A stretch of DNA of 64,000 nucleotides from Ceratotherium simum simum (taxonomy: Eukaryota; Chordata; Mammalia; Perissodactyla; Rhinocerotidae). The stretch spans positions 21,842,079 to 21,906,078 of the forward strand of contig NW_004454181.1 of NCBI RefSeq assembly GCF_000283155.1, in the 5' to 3' direction. A program made the translations under genes and the position numbers. Within the stretch, counting starts at the first letter, position 1, and each line of letters opens with the position of its first letter. This document shows positions 43,835 to 54,832 of this stretch, one piece after another. Below the pieces are notes generated by a model, which ran no database searches, had not been told where the DNA came from, and worked only from the letters and a program-made list of their open reading frames with translations.

Positions 43835-44197
43835 CCTTTCCTGGGCAAAGGAAGAGTCTCAGCCCCTTGCTATTAGGCACTGCCCTATGACTACCTCCAA
43901 CCAATGAAATGTGAGTGTGTGTGACATGTCACTCTCAGGCTAACGGAGGGAAAGCTCCTGGGTAAACATCCAGCTCTCTTATTTCCAGAGAAGATCATGA
44001 ACGCCATCTTATTACAATGGCAGAGCCACACAATAGAGCTGTCATGGATCAGTAAGTCACTGCACAGAAGCCAGCTGCCCTGGAAAGTCCTCCAGGTATC
44101 GTGGGACTTTGCATAAGCAAGAAACAAACCTTTTCCAAGTTAAGCCACTGATATTTGGGAATTAATTTGTTACCATAGCATAACCTATCCTAATACA
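43835..44197 (+). mobile_element. MLT1 LTR, diverged
   Basis: 'gaagatcatgaacgccatct', 'agttaagccactgatatttg' and 'taacctatcctaatacacca' fit the older MLT1 LTR subfamilies, ending in 'ctaatac'. Confidence 0.75.
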
Positions 44198-44305
44198 CCA
44201 AGTGTTTTCTAAACTCATTTGATCATAGAATTCTTTATTCTCATAAAAATAACTTATATAACACAGAAAAATTACTACAGGGAAACGCTTTGGGATTCAC
44301 TATGC
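44198..44305 (+). repeat. Possible hAT-Charlie MITE fragment
   Basis: 'aagtgttttctaaactcatt' and 'gggaaacgctttgggattca' form an imperfect inverted pair typical of 'cagtgtttctcaaac' elements. Confidence 0.45.
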
Positions 44306-45654
44306 CATCTAAAATAGGGTATTCCAAGGAACCATGGCCTGTAGCATTTTAAGATTCCTTAAACAAGCAAATATACCCCAACTTGCAAGAGAGATAGAGA
44401 GAGATTCCAGAGAGCCAATTCAGAAGCAGAAGAGAGGTACTAGAAACCAGACAAGTGGGTTGGAAATCCAGAGTTCTCTCTGATTCTGCCTCCTCTACTA
44501 ACTCTCTCAATGTTGAAGCCCAGATGTCTCTTCTTCAACAATCCATTTAGCAAGCATTTATTGAATAGTGCCCCTGAGGGCACTGCATGGTATGAGACAC
44601 CATCTGTGATTTACACTCTACCTCCGTCTTCCCTGATAACTCATTCTGGTGAGCTATCTTCTCTACAGAGGCATGCATTGCCTGTCTCAGTCTCTTGACC
44701 TTTACCTCAAACTGCCCTGTATTGATAGCTATCCATTCACTTCTGCAGAAGAAAGGCTAGAAATGTCATGGCTTCCAACACCCCCCAATACTTAGGTTGC
44801 CAGGCTTGGAACCCAGAACCCCTGGCCTTGGCCATAGCTGACTGAATTGTGAGCACTATGGGAGCCAAAGGTCCCCATAGGAGCATAGGAGATCTAGAGC
44901 CATGTGGTGACCTGTCCTGAGAGCCTTTCCTACCGGGATGTTCTACACTGGATTATAACCAGAAACCCAACTAGATCTTCTCTCTTGAGAAGGTTGAAAG
45001 TCAGAAAGACAGCCAGGCAAGTGGCAGCAATAGAAGAAGCAATTGCAATCAAAGTAGAAGCTGAAATGAAGACAGGAGACATGAGAATGGCAAAAGCTCT
45101 TGAAAAGTCAAGCTTGTTAGACAGCTAAAGAGGTATTGAATCAATAAAGCTACTGTGCATCCTGAATGATGGTCCACGTCTCCACGGCTCCTTTCTATGG
45201 CATCACTGAGACAGTTGCCTGAATATTCTCCGACTTCCTCTAGTTAACCTGAGTCCATCTCGATCCCTTGGCACCTAAAGGAGCCTAGCCAATACTCATC
45301 AACTCATATTGCAAGTTACCTGAGAACAGTGATTAGGTGCTAGTATTTTACTAAGTCCTCCATAATGCTATCTACAGAGGCCTCTACATAGTAGATGTAC
45401 AACTCATTCATGTCAGGAATATTTATGGAGATACTTACTCAATCTCAGCTGTAGGCAGCATATAAAGAGGCAGAAAAGTTCCTGGCCTCTTGGAGCTCAT
45501 ATTCTAATTCTAATTTTAACACAATACTTTATTGGTTGAGTGAGAGGAATATTAAGTACAATTCTTGGCAACATGAGAACACTATTTGAAAGTGGAAGGC
45601 AAGATATAAAAGAACTAAAGAACAATTTGTGCCATGTGGAGTCAAAATCCTCAT
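44306..45654. other. Unassigned non-coding sequence
   Basis: No gene or clear repeat. The 74-codon frame at 44904-45128 is rich in Lys/Arg/Glu/Ala but shows no recognised domain and no supporting splice signals. The stretch at 44760-45170 may be an old LTR ('ggccatagctgactgaattg'). Confidence 0.4.
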
Positions 45655-45915
45655 TCTTTAATAACTACCATTTAGTGAGCTCCTACTGTGTGCCAGGCAC
45701 ACCAGTGGGTTCTCACATATGCTATCTAATTTAATCATCCCCAGAGTTCCAAGACAGAGGTGTCATCATTCCTAATTCACAGGTGAGGAAACGGAGGCTC
45801 AGAGTATTTAAATAACTTGCCCAAAGCCTCACAGTGTGTGGGTCACAGAGTCTTGATTCAACTTCTGTCTCTCCCTGGCTCTTCCTAATTCTAAGTTTGT
45901 GCTTTTCCCATTGCG
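45655..45915 (-). repeat. MIR SINE, antisense, near full length
   Basis: 'ctactgtgtgccaggcacac', 'aggtgaggaaacggaggctc' and 'ttcccattgcgctatactta' give the tail, core and head of MIR in reverse. Confidence 0.95.
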
Positions 45916-46674
45916 CTATACTTAGGCAAAAAAGATGAGCTTTTTAGCCACGGAACAAAGAAGTGACAGTTGGGGTGGAAAAGCACACTGTTGTACCATA
46001 TTTTCACTGTGCAATTCAGAGTAATCTGACAGCAGAAGATTATTTTCCAGAGTGAGTTTCTCATACAGCAAGGAAAGAAAAGCAATTACTATTTGATTCT
46101 ACTTCTATCTTTTTATTTCGGCATGACATAAAAAAATGGAAGAAAGAAAAAAGAAAAGGCAAAATTACACTGAATATTACGTTTTAAAACAATTAAAAAT
46201 AATTACTGGAAGGTAACTTCATCCCATTTACCTCTTTCAACAGAAACAGGTCCAAATGTTTGCCACAAAAAAAATTCCTACATATTGTCCCTAAAGTCAA
46301 TTTCTATCCATTATTGGAAAAGTATAACAAATCTACATAAACCTGCTTATTCTTCAATTAAAGTTATAAAACGTGTCATGTTTACATGCTCTCATAATGT
46401 TGCAAAAAATTAAGTATTGAAAAATACTGGAGTTATTATTTCTTCAAAGGAGAAAATATGTATTATCCTATTTTAGAGGTCAGAGTTGGCCATTTATAAT
46501 AATTCTATTGTGTGACATTTAAATGTTTTAAGAATAAGAATTAATAACCAAGATATAATATCATGTTTCTACTGTCTTAAAGGCGAGCTTATTTTAGGAC
46601 TTAAAGTCTCCGAGATATTTTTAGAAGCTGCTGACATCACTATACAACAAAAAAAGATGAAACATCACCAACAT
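45916..46674. other. Unassigned AT-rich non-coding sequence
   Basis: No recognised gene or repeat. Confidence 0.45.
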
Positions 46675-47075
46675 TTACTCAGCAATAAAATTCAGCAATT
46701 ATTTGGCAATAAAAAGGAAAGAAGTACTGATACATGCTACAACACGGAGGAATCTTGGAAACATTATGCTACGTGAAAGAAGCCAGACAGAAAGGTCACG
46801 TAGCGTATGATTCCATTTATACGAAGCGTCCAGAATAGGCAAATCCATAGAGACAGGAAGTATATTAGTGGTTACAAGGGGAGGGAGGAATGAGTAGGTG
46901 GAAATGGGGACTGACAGGTCATGGGTACCGGGTTTCCTTTTAGGGTGATGAAAACATTCTGTGATTGATTAGATGATGGTTGCACAACCTGTGAACCAGT
47001 GAATCGTACACTTTAAATGGGTGAATTGTATGATGTGTGAATTACATAACAATAAGGCTACTGTATTAAAAATCA
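46675..47075 (+). mobile_element. L1 3' UTR, sense
   Basis: 'ttatgctacgtgaaagaagc', 'gattccatttatacgaagcg' and 'tacactttaaatgggtgaat' are L1 3' end text, finishing with 'aataaggctactgtattaaa'. Confidence 0.9.
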
Positions 47076-47084
47076 TTACCAACA

Positions 47085-47520
47085 GTGCCCAGCGGCAGCC
47101 TCTCCTTGAACCACTGTTCTCATCCTTGTACTGAGACCACACGCCTTCCTCTGGCTCTTGAGATGTACCAGGATCCCACCAGCATCTGGCCTTTGCACAT
47201 GCCGTTCTTGCTGTTCCTGCCACTCAGCCCCCACCCTTCCACCTCTGCTGCTTCCTCCAACCCACCACACATTGCCCAGACCCGGGTTAACGCTCATCCT
47301 TGAACCTCAGATTGCCCCTCGCATGTGATCAGCGGTCGCCTTCCCTGACACTCCAGAATAATCCCTGCAGAGCACTCGTGGTCACCTGGTGTACTTACAC
47401 GTTTATTTAGGCTTTTATTTTTTTTAAGGTGTTTCTACTCCTGTTGTTCCTCCAGCTGGTAGCACACCACTTGGCACATAATACATGCTCAGTAAATGTT
47501 TTAGAAATGAATGAATTTTA
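47085..47520 (+). repeat. L2 LINE, 3' region
   Basis: 'ctggcctttgcacatgccgt', 'ccttccctgacactccagaa', 'tagcacaccacttggcacat' and 'tgctcagtaaatgttttaga' trace L2 to its 3' end. The frames on both strands at 46969-47303 are chance frames here. Confidence 0.9.
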
Positions 47521-47885
47521 GTCAAACTATTTTTTTTAATCATGAAAGGCTTCCCTCTCCCCTTGTTTTTCTATCAAAGAAATACAGTAAGAATTTCTCT
47601 TAAAATCTTGCAGATAAACTGTTTATTCAGGGATGTACTAACAGAACCACGGGTATTAACCAAACACAAAACACATCTTTTTTTCAGTGATTTCTTCCAG
47701 AAGATGAATGTCCTCAAGGAAAATAACCAAGAGAATTGCTAGGACAATTTGTGGCTGAAGGAGAAATGCTTTTTCTTTATATGAACATTGCTTGTTTTGT
47801 TTTCTATGCAAGTTTTCCTTTTGCTTTGTTCCAGGCATAATTACACAGCAAACCTCTCCAGACACCCAGCTGTGTGCAGAAGGAG
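47521..47885. other. Unassigned non-coding sequence
   Basis: No recognised feature. Confidence 0.4.
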
Positions 47886-47889
47886 AGCA

Positions 47890-48110
47890 CAGCAGTTAGG
47901 AGCAACTTCAAATGCAGCCTCATAAACTGAGTTCAAATACAACCTCCGTCTTTTGCAAGTTACTTGACTTCTTTAAGCTTCAGTTTCCTCATCTATGAAA
48001 TAAAGATAATAATACCCAACTCCATGGGGTTGTTGGGAGGACTAAATGAGATACATCTATAAAGCAGTTAACATAGAGCCTGATGAATCCCTACTAATGA
48101 TGATGATCAC
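47890..48110 (+). repeat. MIR SINE
   Basis: 'cagcagttaggagcaacttc', 'ctttaagcttcagtttcctc' and 'gactaaatgagatacatcta' are MIR head, core and tail text. Confidence 0.9.
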
Positions 48111-48259
48111 GTTGACTCATTCTACCATCAGGAAGCCTGCAGGCCTTTGCGGGAGGGGATGGTGGTGAAGAGACACCATTATAAATGATTAAAATTTAAA
48201 ATAGAAAACACTCTCATTGCTAGGAATTAATCCTACCAATAACTCTTGTAAAACTTCTC

Positions 48260-48710
48260 CAATATAAACATTTAAGAGTGTTTTCTATTACAAACAGCAT
48301 TGTTTGTAATAGATTTTTGAAAAGCAGCAACTTGAAACAACTCAAATATCTATTAAGACAGGATCAGTTAATTAAATTATGGTGTGCCCATATGATGTGA
48401 TAGAATGTGGCTATTAAAAATATGAAGCAAGCTGTTTAAAAACTGAGGAGCAGTGCAGTCCTGTTCTCAGCTCCCTCAATTTTCTCTAAGGATTTAAGTT
48501 TCATCTTTAATTAAAGAGAAAGAAGCAATGGCATTCCTCATTTATGCTTCAAAACATTCAATAAAGACATGTATATTAAAAATGAAGAGGAGGTTTACGT
48601 ACTCAGTTGATATTTAAAGATCTCTGAGATATATTATTAAGTGGAAAGAGTAAAGAATAAAATAACTTGTACAACATAAACCCTCTCGTGTCTATGAAAA
48701 CATATTAAAA
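48260..48710 (+). mobile_element. L1 3' UTR fragment
   Basis: 'gaaacaactcaaatatctat', 'taattaaattatggtgtgcc' and, at 48620, 'gagatatattattaagtgga' are plus-strand L1 3' text. The piece 48431-48585 does not match and may be a separate insertion. Confidence 0.65.
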
Positions 48711-48719
48711 TAAGCACTT

Positions 48720-49080
48720 AGAGTAGGTCACGTCTAGTTGGAAGAATCAGGGTGTTTTACAGCAGATTTGAGCGACTGGAGATGGAAAACTTGAGAAGGG
48801 AATTCCAGGCCGAGGAAAGAGCATGTTCAAGGGCTTGGAGGTGGACACGCACAGGGAGAGGAAAGAGTTTGCAGCTTCCAGAGGCAAAGAGTCAGGAAAG
48901 GTGCATAGGTAACAGGATTTGAGACTCGAGACAGGAATTAGGCTGATTGTGTAGGACTTTAAATGGCAGATCTAGGCAACTAGACTTTGTCTAGGAGGCA
49001 CTGAGAAGTTATGGAAGATTAGTGAAGAAAAGAATAATAAGATCAGAGTCGCACATTAGGGACGGTCATGTGGAGGGGGA
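48720..49080 (+). repeat. Ancient interspersed repeat, family not assigned
   Basis: 'aaagagcatgttcaagggct', 'ggctgattgtgtaggacttt' and 'aggcactgagaagttatgga' match a widespread old mammalian repeat ('...attccaggcagagg...aagtgcaaaggcc...'). Also seen at 32730. Confidence 0.55.
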
Positions 49081-50185
49081 TATAGAGAGGAGTGGAGGGA
49101 GCAAAGAACGAAGTACGACACGTGGGATGCTACCACAAGTCCCCAGTTTTTCCCTCTGCATTTTACAACTGCCATGTTGATACAGCTTCAGTTTTATTTT
49201 CTGATATAATGTGTTTGCTGTTTTCATATGAAATAAGTCACGTGTACAGAGTCAGCGATTCCTTTCCAAAATTCCCGACAGATGTTCCCCACATTCAAAA
49301 ATTACTCATCTCCATTCAATAACCAAATTCTTGGCAGATATCATTTTTCAAAGAAATGTTATTTTGCCAGTCAAATGAAAGGAAGTTAGATCATTAAAAC
49401 CGTTCCCTAAGTAATGTATTTTAAATGAAAGGCTTTTTGAAGTCTTTGGGAAAAAATATCAAAAGTTAAACTGAACCATCCAGAGAAAGCTCAAATTAAT
49501 ATGTTAATTTTGTCAACATTCAAGGTTCTGAGCCCAGGTCTAGAAGTAACAGAGCATATGCTGATTTATGGCGCCCCAGCTATCATTGTAATTATGTTTG
49601 TTGAAATCACAAAATAAAGGTCTCAAGTGAAGTTTCCATCATTCTTTCAATGTGAAATATGCAAGTATTATAACTTCTCTGTTTTGTTTTAAAGATCAGT
49701 TTTTTATACTAGGAGCCATCAGTGATTTTCATTAAATGTGTTAAATGAGATTGAGCTGGGGAAACAGGTGATGGATTAATATGCAGTAATTTTGTCTTTA
49801 CAGTGACAAATTTAACGTCTCTCCATGGACATTATGTATGTCCCTCTCTGACAGATTTTTCTCTATAAAAAAGACAATGAACCTTTTGAATTACGGGTAA
49901 ATGAAATTACCTGGTTAAAACTCAATGAAACTCTGGGAAAAATTATGCAGCATCAACTGCTAAGATCTAAGTTTCCCATTTATCTGTTACCACTGGAGAA
50001 ACTGCCCTCAATGCTTTGGTGAGGAAAAGAGTGTCTGTGTATGAATGCTGAAGTAGGTCCATAAAAAAGGAATTTGCTATGAGAGGCAAAATTCCACGTA
50101 TTCTAGCCTTCCAGGGCATAACGAGTCTTAAAATCTTTGTTTCCCAGAATGTAGCTTAGTGCTCAACACTTACTAGGTGAATGGG
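49081..50185. other. Unassigned sequence, possible conserved non-coding element
   Basis: No repeat is recognised. 49480-49930 is AT-rich and dense in TAAT/ATTA cores; see the finding. An L2-like phrase lies at 50150-50180. Confidence 0.45.
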
Positions 50186-50189
50186 AGAT

Positions 50190-50245
50190 ATTTATTGGAT
50201 GGATGGATAGATGGATGATATAGAGATGGATGACGGATGGAGGAA
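50190..50245. repeat. (GGAT)n microsatellite, interrupted
   Basis: Runs of GGATGGAT, then ATAGATGGATG and ATGACGGATGG. Confidence 0.85.
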
Positions 50246-50390
50246 TGAGTACAACTCCACTCGATGGTCTTCATCCCCACTAAAAAGAACTCATCAATAT
50301 AATGTACATAAACATATAACATAAAAATATGACATGTTTACAAAAATAAATATACAGTACCTGTTAAACCTATACAATATTGTATATAAC

Positions 50391-50438
<48 letters not shown>

Positions 50439-50439
50439 C
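50391..50439. repeat. (ATCT)n microsatellite
   Basis: About 12 uninterrupted ATCT units. The 61-codon frame at 50334-50519 with repeated SIYL is its translation. Confidence 0.98.
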
Positions 50440-50652
50440 TGTCTGCCTTTAAAGACACACATACGAAAACACCTTCAGATATAGTTATTTCTACATGTAT
50501 TTTAAAAACATTGAGTTAGAGATCATCTTTTAAAAATATATAAATGCTAATTGTGGGGCATAATATAAGATAGTATAGGTATAAAATATATTTTAATTTG
50601 AACAGACATTAGCTCATATTGATGCTTAATAGCATTAAGAGAAAAGATCATG

Positions 50653-50949
50653 GGGCCGGCCCTGCAGCTTAGCAGTTAAGTGCGCGTGCTCCGCTACTGG
50701 CGGCCCGGGTTCGGGTCCCGGGCGTGCACCGACGCACCGCTTCTCCAGTCATGCTGAGGCCACATCCCACATACAGCAATTAGAAGGATGTGCAACTATG
50801 ATATACAACTATCTACTGGGGCTTTGGGGGGAAAAAAAAAGGAGGAGGATTGGCAATAGATGTTAGCTCAGAGCCGGTCTTCCTCAGCAAGAAGAGGATT
50901 AGCATGGATGTTAGCTCAGGGCTGATCTTCCTCACAAAAAAAAAAAAAA
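50653..50949 (+). mobile_element. ERE SINE, copy 1 of a three-copy array
   Basis: Sense copy with head 'gggccggccctgcagcttag', box B-like 'gggttcgggtcccgggcgtg', two tail blocks and a 14-base A run. The array's left target-site duplication, agagaaaagatcatg, lies at 50638-50652. The 3' half (from 50773) is repeated exactly in copy 2. Confidence 0.97.
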
Positions 50950-51395
50950 GAGAGAGAGAAGGGCCGGCCCCGTGGCTTGGCGGTTAAGTGCGCGTGCTCC
51001 GCTGCTGGTGGCCCGGGTTCGGATCCCAGGTGCGCACCGACACACCGCTTCTCCGGCCATGCTGAGGCCGCATCCCACAGACAGCAATTAGAAGGATGTG
51101 CAACTATGATATACAACTATCTACTGGGGCTTTGGGGGGAAAAAAAAAGGAGGAGGATTGGCAATAGATGTTAGCTCAGAGCCGGTCTTCCTCAGCAAGA
51201 AGAGGATTAGCATGGATGTTAGCTCAGGGCTGATCTTCCTCACAAAAAAAAAAAAAAGAGAGAGAGAAGGGCCGGCCCCGTGGCTTGGCGGTTAAGTGCG
51301 CGTGCTCCGCTGCTGGTGGCCCGGGTTCGGATCCCAGGTGCGCACCGACACACCGCTTCTCCGGCCATGCTGAGGCCGCATCCCACAGACAGCAA
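50773..51395 (+). repeat. Perfect tandem duplication, 308-bp period
   Basis: By eye, bases 50773-51087 equal bases 51081-51395 with no mismatch, including both homopolymer lengths (nine A and fourteen A) and the GA run. The unit holds the 3' half of one ERE, its A tail, a GA run and the 5' half of the next ERE. The match ends at 50772/51080 (t against g) and at 51088/51396 (t against c). Confidence 0.95.
50961..51257 (+). mobile_element. ERE SINE, copy 2 (hybrid)
   Basis: Its 5' half is identical to copy 3 ('cgtggcttggcggttaagtg' box A region, 'gggttcggatcccaggtgcg' box B) and its 3' half is identical to copy 1, as expected for the product of unequal exchange. The minus-strand frame at 50916-51116 and the plus-strand frame at 50977-51174 are chance frames. 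Confidence 0.97.
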
Positions 51396-51480
51396 CTATG
51401 GATGTGCAACTATGACATACAACTACCTACTGGGGCTTTGGGGGGAAAAAATAAATAAATAAAATCTTAAAAAAAAAAAA
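51269..51480 (+). mobile_element. ERE SINE, copy 3 (short-tailed form)
   Basis: Same 5' half as copy 2. After 51396 it diverges ('ctatggatgtgcaactatga') and ends in an AAATAAATAAAT tail without the two long tail blocks, like the copy at 62942. The right duplication agagaaaagattatg is at 51485-51499, one mismatch from the left one. Confidence 0.97.
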
Positions 51481-51499
51481 AGAGAGAGAAAAGATTATG

Positions 51500-52270
51500 G
51501 TTCATTTTGTTGTTGTTTTCTTCAACAAATGCTATATAATTATATTATGGCTAATGCAATAAGTCAAGAAAAGATATAAAAGGCATAAATATAAGAAAAC
51601 ACAACATGAATCATTTCCTGGAAAAACATTTCAGTTTTTGACACATTACTCAAATAAAAAGAATGTGATGTTAGATGGGTCCCAATAACTATACTTTTCT
51701 TATATATCAGAATATGTAAATAATATAAAGGAAGATCGCTATGAATGCATGAAGAGAGATTTTCAAGATACATTTCAGTAAACAGGGCAAAGTTAAGATT
51801 ATGAATAACATGCTACCTTTGCATAAGAAACAAGGGGAAATAAGAAAACATGTACATCTGCTTACGTTTGCAAAAAGAAATACAGGACAAGTAAATCGGA
51901 AACCAATAAAATTGGTTACCAATCAGCGGCTGAGGAGGGGCTACAGGTTAGAAGGAATAAGAGATGGAGTGACTAAGGTATAGTGACTTTATACCCAAAA
52001 ACATATAGTTTTGACCTTCAGAATCATGTTAATATTCCATGTATGCAAAAAATAAAATTAAATCAGCAAAGATGGAAATAAAACCTAAAACTAAATACAA
52101 ACAGAAACAAATGAACCCAACTGCATTTTAAATGAATAACAAAAACATTGAAGGGAGTGAAAAAAATAAACCCAGGTAACTTTTAAACACAGTATTTTGA
52201 AAAATGTCTTCGGTCTAGTGAAGAAAAGAACTGCAATCAAATCTTGAACTCTTTTTAGAAGGTTTGTTTT
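51500..52270 (+). mobile_element. Probable old L1 3' UTR
   Basis: 'aacatgtacatctgcttacg', 'ataaaattggttaccaatca' and 'aacaaatgaacccaactgca' resemble L1MC-type 3' UTR text. Frames on both strands here are chance. Confidence 0.5.
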
Positions 52271-52729
52271 TTTACAGAGAAACGGTTCTGAAGCTATTTT
52301 GCGTGTATTATAGAACTGAACAAATGAGTGAATGTGTGGATGTTAGGATCACTGTGAGAGAAGGGAGATTAAACTACGTGAAATATGAGTGTTATAAGTT
52401 CTCTGTTTTGTTTCAAAAATCAGGTTATTGTACTAGAAGACATCAGTAATTTGTCAAAGTGAGTAAGAAACCTTTGGGACTGAATTGGTTTTGAAATATA
52501 TATATTTCCTTTTTCTATCTGCTAAACAGACTTAGATGCAATAATGCCCCAGTAGTAATGAGCCGCCTAGAACTCTGACTTGGGTTATTAAATACCATTC
52601 CCCACTGAAAGAACCAGGGCTCTTGGAAGAAATATCTGTCCCCAGAGCTGGAACGTCTTGTGCCAGAAAGTAAGAAAATACATGCTCAAAGGATGAGGAA
52701 GACATATCAAAAAGACACAAGAATCACGT
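52271..52729. other. Unassigned non-coding sequence
   Basis: Contains a segment (52370-52460) resembling 49645-49735; see findings. Confidence 0.45.
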
Positions 52730-53815
52730 TCACCTGGTTCCTACTGGCCGTCTGGGACAAATTTAGCATCAAAATAATTAATATCACTAAGGTACTTTAA
52801 CCTATCAAATAAATAAGAATCCAAGGGTCCATATGGAAAATAAATGGATAAATTAATAAACAAATAAGAGAAAAGTGAGGGCTCTTCCTTATCTTAGAGT
52901 GTCAACTGATAAATGTGGAGGGAGTGCAGGAGTTAGAAAATGACCATTTTTCAAGTTGGTCAGACCAGAGTCATCAAGGAAAATGGTCTCAAAGTCTCGA
53001 AGACTATGTCTCCTTGAAGACTGCGTCTTAGCTGCAAGGGAAAAAGCACCAAATATCCAGTGGAGGAACTGGACAGCACCCTGACTAGTGACACAATTAA
53101 CATTATCCGTGAAGGGCAGACAGACATCACGTGCCCCTGGTTGTGATACACTGGGAAGAACACAGCATTACTTACATAGTATTCTCACTGGAAATAACCC
53201 GAATCTTTCTTATGAGGAACCATCCTCAAACCCAAAATGCAGGACACTATAAAAAATAACTGGCCTGTATTCATCAAAAATGTCAATATCATGAAAGCCA
53301 ATGAAAGGTTGAGGAACTATTCTAGACTAAAGGAGACTAAATAGACAGGACAAATATAATGATCTTACACTAGACCCTCGACTGAAGGAAAAAAATGCTA
53401 TAAAGGATATTATTGGGACAATATTGGACAAATTGGGACAAAATTGAAATATGGACTGTAGATTAGATAAAAATACTGTATAACTGAAATTTCCTGAAGT
53501 TAATAAGTTATATACTATGATTAAATGAGAGAATATCCTTATTCTTAGAAAGTAAACATTGAAATATTAAGGGATGTGATGTATGCAATTTAATCAAGTG
53601 AAAAATATAAATAATAATAAAAATAAGTCATAACATCATTTTCTCAAATGAAAAAATAAATAATAATACATACAGGTGGATGATAAAGCAAATGTGGCCA
53701 ATGTTAAAGAAAAATGAATCTGGGTAAAGGATATACAATTGTAGTATACAATTGTAGTATTCTTGCAACATTCTGTAGATTTAAAATTACTTCAAATAAA
53801 GTAAAAACAAAAAAA
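52730..53815 (+). mobile_element. L1 3' UTR (L1ME-like), long
   Basis: 'attattgggacaatattgga', 'ggactgtagattagataaaa', 'gataaagcaaatgtggccaa' and 'attcttgcaacattctgtag' are old L1 3' end text, closing with 'aaattacttcaaataaagta'. The minus-strand frames are antisense. Confidence 0.75.
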
Positions 53816-53819
53816 AGAT

Positions 53820-54775
53820 TCTGCATTTCATTGGAAGAAATAAACAATAAGACAAGCCAAGAAAACTTTGAAAGAATGGAGTAACAAGGAGAGCCATGCT
53901 TTACCAGATGTTGAATGTCATTTAAAGTTTTTTAAATTACAGTGTGTACTACTCCAAGGGTTGATGAACAGATCAAAGAAAGAGAACTAAAGGCCCCCAA
54001 AGAGACACTATAATTACATCTGTTAAAGTTGGAATTTCTCTCTCTTGACAAAGGATTCATATTTTCAATAAGTAATGCTAGAACAATTTTATAATGATTT
54101 GAGAAAAAAATCAAACTCATAAAATCTCTTAAAATCACCAAAACATATTTCAGGTGCAAATAAGTGAGCATCAACAAATGAAAATGCAGACACATGCAAC
54201 AGAAGAAAAATACTGAGGAATAACTATCTAACTTAAGAATCAGGAATGTCTTTTAAAGAATAAAGAGAAATGATAAAACTATTAAGGAACATGTTAATTA
54301 TTTTGACATTGAAATGAAAGCTCGCCGTATGTAAAAAAATACCATAAATAAAATTAAGGGCAAATAAAAAATTGAAAAAAATATTCATATCCGTTATGGC
54401 AGATAAAAGTTTAACTAATAATGATATAATTTTCCATTACTAATTTGGCAACCAAAAATTTAAAAGAGAAACTGATAGTATCCCACTCTAAAAACACTAA
54501 CGTAAGAATAGGTTGACACAAAGTCTCTTGAGTAAGATTTGACGATATGTAGCAAGAGCCTCAAAATTTCTAACCTCACTTTGATTTTAAATTAAACCTG
54601 AAGGAAGATAGCAGCATTTGAAAATACCTAAATGTCCAGCTAGAGGGGAATGGATAAGCACCATACGGCCATATATAATGAGAGGAAGCTACAAAGCCAT
54701 TAAAAATAAAATATTAATGGATATTAAATGATACGGAAAATGCTCATGATATAGCGTCAACTACAAGTGTAAACC
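53820..54775 (+). mobile_element. Old L1: ORF2 end and 3' UTR
   Basis: 'accataaataaaattaaggg', 'aatattcatatccgttatgg', 'tgtccagctagaggggaatg' and 'gaaaatgctcatgatatagc' follow the end of L1 ORF2 into its 3' UTR. No open frame of note survives. Confidence 0.65.
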
Positions 54776-54779
54776 TCTC

Positions 54780-54832
54780 TCTATATAGGTGGATAGGTAA
54801 ATAGGTAGGTAGCTGGGTAGGTAGGTGATAGA
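54780..54832. repeat. (GGTA)n microsatellite
   Basis: AGGTAGGTAGC-type units following the L1 tail. Confidence 0.85.

Noticed and set aside
44904..45128. 74-codon frame rich in Lys, Glu and Ala
   Set aside because: The helical look is not enough; there is no recognised domain and the surrounding text resembles an old LTR.
50334..50519. Frame with repeated SIYL units
   Set aside because: It is the translation of the (ATCT)n microsatellite.
50653..51480. tRNA-like sequences (box A and box B) in three tandem copies
   Set aside because: They continue into ERE-specific bodies and A tails, so they are SINEs and not tRNA genes. The regular 308-bp spacing is a SINE duplication and not a CRISPR array.
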